Of a stretch of DNA of 17,845 nt, positions 7,954 through 13,065 are shown piece by piece (the first letter of the stretch is position 1; every line of letters starts with the position of its first letter). Both the position numbers and the translations under genes were made by a program. The DNA is taken from contig JAEZOU010000082.1 in assembly GCA_023413895.1 (NCBI GenBank), positions 1-17,845 on the forward strand, read 5' to 3'. The stretch is from Bacteroidota bacterium. GTDB taxonomy: Bacteria; Bacteroidota; Bacteroidia; Bacteroidales; WCHB1-69. Under the pieces are notes generated by a model. The model did no database searches and was not told where the DNA came from. It saw nothing but the letters and a program-made list of their open reading frames with translations.

Positions 7954-8034
7954 TAATTTATCTTGTTGATAATCAGTGTGAAAATAATTTTGCAAAAAAA
8001 TCATTTTTTAGGCTGAGCATATTAAATAAAAGTG

Positions 8035-8042
8035 TATTTTTG
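8035..8042 (+). promoter_or_regulatory. -7 promoter element for tRNA-Val
   Basis: TATTTTTG matches TAnnTTTG and lies 17 bases upstream of the first tRNA base, an expected distance for a short-leader tRNA transcript. Confidence 0.5.
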
Positions 8043-8059
8043 CACTCGCAATCAAGCAA

Positions 8060-8134
8060 GGGAGCATAGCTCAGTTGGTTTAGAGCATCTGCCTTACAAG
8101 CAGAGGGTCATAGGTTCGACTCCTATTGCTCCCA
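8060..8134 (+). tRNA. tRNA-Val (UAC anticodon)
   Basis: All arms fold by eye. The acceptor stem is GGGAGCA with TGCTCCC, followed by the discriminator A at 8134. The D arm contains AGCTCAGTTGGTTTAGAGC. The anticodon stem TCTGC/GCAGA closes loop CTTACAA with anticodon TAC (8095-8097), and the T arm contains the conserved GGTTCGACTCC. CCA is not encoded (CAC follows). It is a single tRNA gene at the junction between the conserved genes and the variable region, a classic integration site. Confidence 0.97.
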
Positions 8135-8146
8135 CACTAAAAATCA

Positions 8147-8180
8147 AGCACTTACAAAGAAATTTGTGAGTGCTTTTTTT
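8147..8180 (+). terminator. Rho-independent terminator of tRNA-Val
   Basis: A 12-base-pair stem (AGCACTTACAAA / TTTGTGAGTGCT, one G-T pair) with loop GAAA is followed directly by a run of seven T. It lies 12 bases after the tRNA end. Confidence 0.9.
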
Positions 8181-8184
8181 GTAT

Positions 8185-8205
8185 GGACTAACAAAAGGAC
8201 TAACA
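8185..8205. repeat. Direct repeat pair GGACTAACA, possible attachment-site arm
   Basis: GGACTAACA occurs at 8185-8193 and 8197-8205, separated by AAA, directly behind the tRNA terminator. Closely spaced repeats in this position beside tRNA genes are often associated with integrase attachment sites in Bacteroidetes. No second copy was seen elsewhere in the window, so the far end of any island is not identified. Confidence 0.35.
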
Positions 8206-8452
8206 TTTTCGTCCTCTTAAGTGCTGGTTTATCCACTCGATGACATCTGGTTCACAGTACATTGTCAACCGAGCTGTCAGCCTTGTACTTGGTGTACGGG
8301 CATTCCTCCGACTTGTCTATAAGCCAATGCATGAAGTCCTCTGTGGCTATCTCCTCGTTTATCCGTGAGCCTTTTTTTATTCGGGAGTTCTTCCCCCAAT
8401 GTCCCAATAATAATGTGGTTAATTCCATCGTCTGTTTATGTTCCATGTCCAT
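8200..8452 (-). pseudogene. Frameshifted remnant of a small hypothetical protein gene
   Basis: On the minus strand, an ATG at 8452 (MDMEHKQT, or the internal ATG at 8428, MELTTLLLG) opens a frame with convincing protein character, including KGSRINEEIATEDFMHWL and CPYTKYKADSSVDNV. It stops at about 8252. Moving to another frame at that point restores a sensible tail, CEPDVIEWINQHLRGRKC, ending at a stop at 8200-8202. A single missing base near 8255 explains the break, for example turning V-Y-C-E into V-L-stop. The intact protein would be about 83 residues, with no signal peptide. I do not recognise its family. It points toward the tRNA and is visibly richer in G and C than the chromosome to its left. 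Confidence 0.55.
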
Positions 8453-9080
8453 CTGATTGTTTTTATGAGTTCGGGCGGGCGGCACAGATGGATGGAGAAG
8501 CCCCCCGCCTTAATCTCTTTTTCAACCCGCCCGCTTGCAATACAGGAGGGATTTTATTTATTTATAACAGCGGGAAACAGGGAAATTTTTCCGATTATCA
8601 TTGGCACAATTTCAAAAACACACGGATATTTGCTACTTTTATAGGCTTTTATGTCATTTAATATAGGATTATGGCAATATTCTGATTCTGATGATGCCAT
8701 GAAAATTTGCAGTTTTCAGCATCTTTTTAGCATCTTCATGACTGTTTTTGACACCATCGAGAAAAATAAAAACGAAAAGTGTACCACCATAATAATTGGA
8801 AAATGTACCACTTTGCAAAAATTTACCAAATCGCGCCACTTTTCCCCGTTCCTATGCCACTTTTGTGCTATTTTCTGCCAATTTGCCAAAATTTAATTTG
8901 CCCAATTGTTGCAGTTTTTCGCTATTTTTTTGTCTATTGAGGAAAAACAGCTGCAACATGTGGACGGTTGTACTACTTCCATTTTGTTATACTTTAACTC
9001 GGATGAACTTTTATTTTACTTCATATATTTGTTATATATTTAATTCTTTGAGTTATAGTATTACATGTTGAAAATTTTTA
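8453..9080. other. About 600 bp without a supported gene
   Basis: Several overlapping open frames exist here, but none has plausible protein composition. Visible structure includes an 8-base inverted pair CGGGCGGG (8472-8479) / CCCGCCCG (8526-8533) and iterated CCAC-containing motifs at 8781-8864 (separate entry). The final 100 bases are strongly AT-rich and lead into the recombinase promoter. Confidence 0.55.
8778..8864. mobile_element. Possible degenerate IS21-type element end
   Basis: Four related motifs occur within about 85 bases: GTGTACCACC (8779-8788), TGTACCACTTT (8804-8814), GCGCCACTTTT (8833-8843) and TATGCCACTTTT (8853-8864). Their CCAC cores are 24, 28 and 21 bases apart. IS21-family insertion sequences carry multiple transposase-binding repeats at their ends, and Bacteroidetes members often have GTACCAC-like repeats. 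No istA or istB sequence is present, so at most a residual end remains. Confidence 0.3.
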
Positions 9081-9088
9081 TATCTTTG
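9081..9088 (+). promoter_or_regulatory. -7 promoter element for the serine recombinase
   Basis: TATCTTTG matches TAnnTTTG, 20 bases before the ATG at 9109. The same octamer precedes the WYL gene. No clear -33 element was found. Confidence 0.55.
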
Positions 9089-9108
9089 TAGCTCCAAAAA
9101 TCAATGGT

Positions 9109-9771
9109 ATGAAACAAGCTGTAATATATGCACGTGTCAGTAGCGTGGGCAGTCGCCAGAGTAACGAAAGGCAGATTCGAGATTTGCAGGATTATGCAGA
9201 CCATGAAGGTCATAAGGTCTGCAAGGTGTATGCTGAGCACGTCAGCGGAGCCAAGCGGAACCATGAACGCCCAATGCTCTGTGAATGCTTGGAGTATTGT
9301 ATTTCAAACCATATTGATATTCTTCTCATCAGCGAACTCAGTCGTCTTGGGCGAAAAGTGGATGAAGTGCTTGAGAACGTGAAATTCTGTAAGGATCGCC
9401 ACCTGAACATCTATTTCCAGAAGGAGAATCTAAGTATCTTCAATCACGATGGCACCGAGAACCCATTTCTTACCATCATGATTGCGGTTCTAGGTACTTG
9501 CGCCGAATTAGAACGTGAATCTATCTACTATCGCCTCAACAGCGGTAAGGAGAAATATATCGCAGATGGAGGCAAGGTCGGTAGAAAGGTTGGGTACAGA
9601 AAGCCGAAGGAAGTAAAGGAGGTAGAATACAGTGAGGTGATTCGACACTTGAAAAAGGGAACAACTATTCGAGACACTGCAAAGCTGACAGGACATTGCG
9701 TGCGGACTGTTCAGAAGATAAAAAAAGAGTTTGGAATTAAAAACAAAAAAACGCCGAAATTTAGCATATGA
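9109..9771 (+). CDS. Small serine recombinase (resolvase/invertase family)
   Basis: The 220-residue protein is a site-specific DNA recombinase. The catalytic domain (about residues 1-140) opens with AVIYARVSSVGSRQSNERQI. The first serine of VSS is the expected nucleophile, and the arginine in ARVS and the SELSRLGR motif supply further active-site residues. The long E-helix begins near LTIMIAVLGTCAELERE. A Hin-like helix-turn-helix occupies about 167-212 (IRHLKKG, TIRDTAKLTGHCVRTVQKI). Size and layout fit a resolvase/invertase, not the large serine integrases or IS607 transposase. It could resolve cointegrates, invert a nearby segment or be a leftover of the element that brought the island. 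No invertible repeats were recognised next to it. The catalytic region looks intact. Confidence 0.92.
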   Translation: MKQAVIYARVSSVGSRQSNERQIRDLQDYADHEGHKVCKVYAEHVSGAKRNHERPMLCECLEYCISNHIDILLISELSRLGRKVDEVLENVKFCKDRHLNIYFQKENLSIFNHDGTENPFLTIMIAVLGTCAELERESIYYRLNSGKEKYIADGGKVGRKVGYRKPKEVKEVEYSEVIRHLKKGTTIRDTAKLTGHCVRTVQKIKKEFGIKNKKTPKFSI

Positions 9772-9867
9772 TATAGTAGAGCACGTATTATTCGACGAAA
9801 AGCAATCTCTGTATAAAATTGTTATATTAGCTGGCGGACTGTGCCACATTTTTTCACATCAATTGCT

Positions 9868-9875
9868 TATCTTTG
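9868..9875 (+). promoter_or_regulatory. -7 promoter element for the WYL regulator
   Basis: TATCTTTG matches TAnnTTTG and lies 19 bases before the ATG at 9894. It overlaps the upstream TTG (9873), ruling that out as the start and implying a very short leader. Confidence 0.6.
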
Positions 9876-9893
9876 CCGCAAAAAGAAATTGTC

Positions 9894-10829
9894 ATGAGCA
9901 AGAATTTGATCAACAGGTATATTTGGTTGGTAGACACCATTTATCAAGCTGGTTTTTCAGGCATTACACTCCGAGAAATTTCGGAGAAATGGGAAAGAAA
10001 CTGGCGAATGTCTGGGAAAGAGGAGTATGCGAGACGTACCTTCATGAACCACAAGAAAGTCATTTGGGACATCTTCGGCATTGAAATAGGCTGTCACAAG
10101 CACACCAATTGCTACTATATTGTGGATAGCGGTGACATTTCCGACTCGTCGGGTTTTCGTAGGTGGATGTTCGAGACGTTAGCCGTAAACAACCATATTA
10201 ACGAGAGTGCCCGGCTGCGTGACCGTATCTTGCTGGAGGACAATCCCTCTGGTGGTGAGTTCCTATCTACCATCCTGGAGGCGATGCGCGACGGAAAGAT
10301 GATCACATTTGACTATCGTCCGTTTTGGTTTGAGGCCGAAAACTATTCCAGCTACTACCATGTGGAGCCTTATGCTCTGAAGGTGTTCAAACGCCGCTGG
10401 TATCTGTTGGGCAAATACGGCGACTCACCTTTGAAGATATATGCACTAGACCGCTTTCTGAACATCGACATCGAATTCGAGGACTTTACGATGCCGCAAG
10501 ACTTCAATGCAAATGCCTACTTCTCCACCTGTTTCGGCATTATCCTTGGCGATGAAGAACCACAGAGTATCAGGTTAAAAGTGGCTGACTATCAGGCAAA
10601 CTATCTTCGCTCGCTTCCTCTGCATCACTCACAGAAAGAGGAGAAACGCACCGATGAGCACACCATTTTCAGCTATTACCTGCGTCCCACATTTGACTTC
10701 GTGCAAGAGCTGCTCTCCATGGGCGAAACCGTGGAAGTGCTGGAACCCGCCTCCCTGCGCTCGGAGATGGAGCGAATCGGAAAAGAGATTGCGAAGAATC
10801 ATAAGGGGAAAGGAAGTAGCACAAGATAG
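9894..10829 (+). CDS. WYL-domain transcriptional regulator (wHTH-WYL-WCX)
   Basis: This protein of 311 residues has an N-terminal winged helix-turn-helix (about 1-80; segments GITLREISEKW and RRTFMNHKKVIWDIFGI). A WYL domain follows at about 130-210, with VEPYALKVFKRRWYLLGK, which contains the Trp-Tyr-Leu triad, and KIYALDRF. A C-terminal WCX-type domain occupies about 220-305 (IRLKVADYQANYLRSLP, TFDFVQELLSMGETVEVLEP). WYL proteins sense nucleic-acid or nucleotide ligands. Several, such as BrxR and CapW, repress phage-defence operons by binding palindromic operators. Here it lies upstream of a DUF262 operon with a palindrome in a duplicated leader, so a similar role is a reasonable inference. 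The gene is visibly GC-richer than the core chromosome and the DUF262 genes (many CTG, GAC and CGC codons), suggesting a different recent host. Confidence 0.9.
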   Translation: MSKNLINRYIWLVDTIYQAGFSGITLREISEKWERNWRMSGKEEYARRTFMNHKKVIWDIFGIEIGCHKHTNCYYIVDSGDISDSSGFRRWMFETLAVNNHINESARLRDRILLEDNPSGGEFLSTILEAMRDGKMITFDYRPFWFEAENYSSYYHVEPYALKVFKRRWYLLGKYGDSPLKIYALDRFLNIDIEFEDFTMPQDFNANAYFSTCFGIILGDEEPQSIRLKVADYQANYLRSLPLHHSQKEEKRTDEHTIFSYYLRPTFDFVQELLSMGETVEVLEPASLRSEMERIGKEIAKNHKGKGSSTR

Positions 10830-10837
10830 TTTGATAT

Positions 10838-11044
10838 TCATTCCGATTTCTTCCATTTCACATCGTTTCCGTAAATGGAAACCAACGCATTGAATGGCAG
10901 AGCATTGATGGTTTGGATGGTCTTCGGCAGCTCGTCAAGAATCTTTAGAAATTGTTCCATCTTTTCATAACGGACATGGAACATGAGGCAACGTCGGTTT
11001 TTGCACTTGATTTTCAGTTTGATACCGACAGTGTCATGCTCCAA
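10838..11044 (-). pseudogene. Small ORF without ATG start, probably the 3' part of a truncated gene
   Basis: The minus-strand frame encodes 68 residues with sensible protein character: IKLKIKCKNRRC, then FHVRYEKMEQFLKILDELPK, then NALPFNALVSIYGNDVKW, ending KKSE. It has no ATG at its 5' end, and the only nearby candidate is TTG at 11044. That position is exactly where the duplicated leader sequence (11042-11136) begins. The most likely reading is a gene whose beginning was removed or replaced when the leader repeat arrived. A complete small TTG-started protein is also possible. It converges on the WYL gene, with 8 bases between the two stop codons, and shares that gene's higher GC content. 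I do not recognise the family. Confidence 0.4.
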
Positions 11045-11136
11045 GAATAAAACAAAAAAGTTACAACAAAATTTGTTGATAACTTTCTAAATATAAACAA
11101 GTTAGACTAGAGTTTTATTTTTTGTCATATACTAAA
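11042..11136 (+). repeat. Duplicated leader, copy 1 (upstream of the LRR gene)
   Basis: About 95 bases nearly identical to 12227-12322 in direct orientation, from CAAGAATAAAACAA to GTCATATACTAAA. I count only about four substitutions and a few single-base indels. It contains an AT-rich palindrome (11060-11083) and the long unchanged block CTAAATATAAACAAGTTAG. Confidence 0.92.
11060..11083. promoter_or_regulatory. Palindrome in leader copy 1, candidate operator
   Basis: The left arm GTTACAACAAA, a central A and the right arm TTTGTTGATAAC form a near-palindrome: one T is missing from the left arm, and the inner CAACAAA/TTTGTTG is perfect. It is not followed by a T run, so it is not a normal terminator. 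It lies about 185 bases upstream of the LRR start codon. Confidence 0.45.
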
Positions 11137-11159
11137 GCCTAAAATATAAAAAATAATCA

Positions 11160-11167
11160 TAAATTTG
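11160..11167 (+). promoter_or_regulatory. Possible -7 element for the LRR gene
   Basis: TAAATTTG matches TAnnTTTG, 24 bases after the end of leader copy 1 and 99 bases before the ATG at 11267. No -33 element was seen at the right distance. Confidence 0.3.
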
Positions 11168-11266
11168 CAAAGTCATTCTCTTGGATTTTGTTTAATGGAC
11201 TTCGGCAAAATTTAAGGGTAATGATGTAGAAAGATAAAAAATAGAAGTCCCCTAATTTATTTTATT

Positions 11267-12049
11267 ATGAAATTGGAAAAAAAAATAGATACCATTCCCA
11301 TCTCCACTGAGGTTACAGATGAAGATTTAGAAAATGCAATTACTATTGATGGTGCTAAATATAGCCGAGATAAGAAAAGACTGCTTAAACTTATAGGAAA
11401 TAATATTTCCGATTTTTCCATTCTTTCTGGCACAAAAGTCATTTGTGATGATGCGTTTTTTGGGTGCGAAAACCTGCAACAAATCACAATCCCTAACTCC
11501 GTTACTCATATTGGAGATGGGGCGTTTAGTTGGTGCTCCGACCTGCAACAAATCACAATCCCTAACTCCGTTACTCATATTGGTAATTCTGCGTTTAATG
11601 AGTGCTATAACCTGCAAGAAATCACAATCCCTAACTCCGTTACTCATATTGGTAATTTTGCGTTTTCTGGGTGCGAAAACCTGCAACAAATCACAATCCC
11701 TAACTCCGTTACTAATATTGGTAATGCTGCGTTTAATGGGTGCGAAAGCCTGCAACAAATCACAATTCCTAACTCCGTTACAAATATTGGTGATTCTGCG
11801 TTTCGTTGGTGCTCTAACCTGCAACAAATCACAATCCCCAACTCCGTTACTCACATTGGTGATAGTGCGTTTTCTAAGTGCTCTCACCTGCAACAAATCA
11901 CAATCCCTAACTCCGTTACTCATATTGGTGATCGTGCGTTTACGCGCTGCGAAAACCTGCAACAAATCACAATCCCTTGCGGTGCAAGAGCGAAATTCGA
12001 AAAGTTATTACCATCAAGATACCATCAACTGCTTAAAGAGATCGATTAG
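11267..12049 (+). CDS. BspA-type leucine-rich repeat protein, cytoplasmic
   Basis: The 260-residue protein is dominated by seven 23-residue LRR_5/BspA-type repeats of the form LQQITIPNSVTHIGxxAFxxCxx (residues 70-230), plus a partial eighth that ends in PCGAR. The N-terminal 69 residues act as a cap (ITIDGAKYSRDKKRLLKLIG, then GTKVICDDAFFGC). The tail KFEKLLPSRYHQLLKEID is probably helical. There is no signal peptide, no sorting domain and no membrane helix, so it is probably intracellular, unlike classical surface BspA. The fold is a protein-interaction solenoid; its ligand is unknown. The repeat units are almost identical in DNA, so copy number probably varies by slippage or recombination without breaking the frame. 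The gene sits between two copies of the duplicated leader, directly upstream of the DUF262 operon. Confidence 0.9.
   Translation: MKLEKKIDTIPISTEVTDEDLENAITIDGAKYSRDKKRLLKLIGNNISDFSILSGTKVICDDAFFGCENLQQITIPNSVTHIGDGAFSWCSDLQQITIPNSVTHIGNSAFNECYNLQEITIPNSVTHIGNFAFSGCENLQQITIPNSVTNIGNAAFNGCESLQQITIPNSVTNIGDSAFRWCSNLQQITIPNSVTHIGDSAFSKCSHLQQITIPNSVTHIGDRAFTRCENLQQITIPCGARAKFEKLLPSRYHQLLKEID
11474..11956 (+). repeat. Seven 69-bp tandem repeats coding for LRR units
   Basis: Each unit begins CTGCAACAAATCACAATCCC (one has CTGCAAGAA) and runs 69 bases; 483 bases make exactly seven units. A partial unit starts at 11957. Differences concentrate in the short segment coding for the AFxxCxx loop, while the first 45 bases of each unit are nearly constant. 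Confidence 0.95.
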
Positions 12050-12069
12050 TCTTTTTAACAATAACGCTC

Positions 12070-12089
12070 CACTTCATGAGCTTGAAGTG
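12070..12089 (+). terminator. Possible hairpin terminator after the LRR gene
   Basis: A 7-base-pair stem, CACTTCA / TGAAGTG, with loop TGAGCT begins 20 bases after the LRR stop codon. The T-rich stretch (T7 at 12103-12109) is 14 bases further on, so termination is uncertain. Confidence 0.3.
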
Positions 12090-12226
12090 TGCCAAGTTGA
12101 TGTTTTTTTCAAAAAAGTGCTCAACGTGTCGGATAAGTGATTATTTTTGCAGTCGTGATTGATTTTCATAGAGCCTAAAATGTGGTAGTTTTTTGCTTCT
12201 AAAATACTGAAAATTAATCACTTTAT

Positions 12227-12322
12227 CAAGAATAAAACAAAAAGTTATCAACAAAATTTGTCGATAACTTCCTAAATATAAACAAGTTAGACTAGAGCTT
12301 CATTTTTTTGTCATATACTAAA
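12227..12322 (+). repeat. Duplicated leader, copy 2 (upstream of the DUF262 operon)
   Basis: Direct repeat of 11042-11136, about 96 bases. It ends 24 bases before the first ATG of the operon, so in this copy it occupies the promoter/leader position. The two repeats enclose the whole LRR gene. Confidence 0.92.
12244..12268. promoter_or_regulatory. 25-bp palindrome in leader copy 2, candidate operator of the operon
   Basis: GTTATCAACAAA, a central A and TTTGTCGATAAC form arms matching at 11 of 12 positions. It lies 78 bases before the ATG at 12347. Size and symmetry fit a site for a dimeric repressor such as the WYL protein at 9894. Each arm also resembles a DnaA box (TTATCAACA against TTATCCACA), an alternative reading. 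Confidence 0.5.
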
Positions 12323-12346
12323 ATAAGATTTGTAAAATATCACACA

Positions 12347-13060
12347 ATGAATCTAAAAGATGAAATACAGACTGTAATAAAAAGGCTGGAAGATATTAAA
12401 AACCTCCAGGTTCCTGATATAGACAGTATACGAGAACAAGTTGATGACATTGAGTATAACCTTTTGCCACAATTGGATAAGAAGCATGACGAGTTTTTGG
12501 ATGAGATTTATGGCAAGGGGGAGCCTGATGAGGGAACAACACGTCAATTAGATGAACTTGGGGAATCCTTTATCCGTGCCGATGCCCTAATACAAGGAAT
12601 CAGAATTAAATTTGGTATGGAACCTATTGAAGAAGCCTATAAAGATTCGTATGACGACGAGCTTATTCACTCTATCTTCGGTGAGGATGAGGAGGACATG
12701 GAGAATGAGGCGGATGAATATGAAGCGGTTCTTCAAGAGATTGCTAAAAGTGCATTGAGAACACTTGGTATTGATGTAGATGACAATACTATGAACCTCA
12801 TGGGGAGCATTCTTGTTGGTATAGCATCTAATGATAGTGATGAAACTATAGTAGGAACGGCTCTCGCGCAAATGGTGTTGAGTGGTTATGTAATTGATAA
12901 AACACCAGAAGGAAATTGGGAGAAAATCAAAGAGATATGCAATTTAACCCGTAAAGGATGCCAGAAACAAGTGCTCGGTTTGCAGATCGCTTATGACAGT
13001 TTGAATAATTATCATTGTAGTTCAGCGGAGGCTCTTTCGCAAATACAGATATTTCTATAA
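12347..13060 (+). CDS. Acidic protein of unknown function, first gene of the DUF262 operon
   Basis: I do not recognise this protein of 237 residues. Residues 1-55 are strongly charged with coiled-coil spacing (EIQTVIKRLEDIKNL, then IREQVDDIEYNLLPQLDKK). A highly acidic stretch lies at about 103-130 (DDELIHSIFGEDEEDMENEADEYE). The C-terminal 110 residues look like a compact helical domain (ILVGIASNDSDETIVGTALA, then KEICNLTRKGCQKQVLGLQ). There is no signal peptide or membrane helix. I chose the ATG at 12347; the frame could extend back to 12308, but that would start inside leader copy 2 with a less protein-like sequence. The stop is 5 bases before the DUF262-DUF1524 gene, so it is almost certainly co-translated with it. 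Its role could be to regulate or shield the nuclease, as an adaptor, inhibitor or DNA mimic; this is speculation. Confidence 0.8.
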   Translation: MNLKDEIQTVIKRLEDIKNLQVPDIDSIREQVDDIEYNLLPQLDKKHDEFLDEIYGKGEPDEGTTRQLDELGESFIRADALIQGIRIKFGMEPIEEAYKDSYDDELIHSIFGEDEEDMENEADEYEAVLQEIAKSALRTLGIDVDDNTMNLMGSILVGIASNDSDETIVGTALAQMVLSGYVIDKTPEGNWEKIKEICNLTRKGCQKQVLGLQIAYDSLNNYHCSSAEALSQIQIFL

Positions 13061-13065
13061 AAGAC

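Larger units (their letters stand above)
12050..12346. other. Intergenic region between the LRR gene and the DUF262 operon
   Basis: No gene is supported. It holds a hairpin shortly after the LRR stop (12070-12089), an unremarkable AT-rich stretch, and leader copy 2 (12227-12322) immediately before the operon. Confidence 0.6.

Noticed and set aside
8365..9071. Several overlapping short open frames (about 68-98 codons)
   Set aside because: Composition is typical of translated non-coding AT-rich DNA (runs of F, C, S), with no motifs and mutual overlaps.
8453..9108. Invertible segment or res site for the serine recombinase
   Set aside because: I searched by eye for inverted pairs flanking a segment next to the recombinase and found only short GC-rich and AT-rich words with no convincing crossover site.
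9873..9893. Upstream TTG start for the WYL gene
   Set aside because: It overlaps the -7 promoter element TATCTTTG (9868-9875); the ATG at 9894 fits the winged-helix start.
11474..11956. Regular tandem repeats that might suggest a CRISPR array
   Set aside because: Units are contiguous 69-mers without unique spacers and encode an in-frame LRR protein; there are no cas genes.
11327..11965. 212-codon open frame antisense to the LRR gene
   Set aside because: The 69-bp unit is divisible by three, so any frame free of stops in one unit stays open through all. The LRR frame has the clear family match; the antisense frame does not.
11445..12140. 231-codon open frame overlapping the LRR gene in another frame
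   Set aside because: Same periodicity effect; the sequence is a low-quality repeat (CNKSQSLTPLLIL) with no recognisable family.
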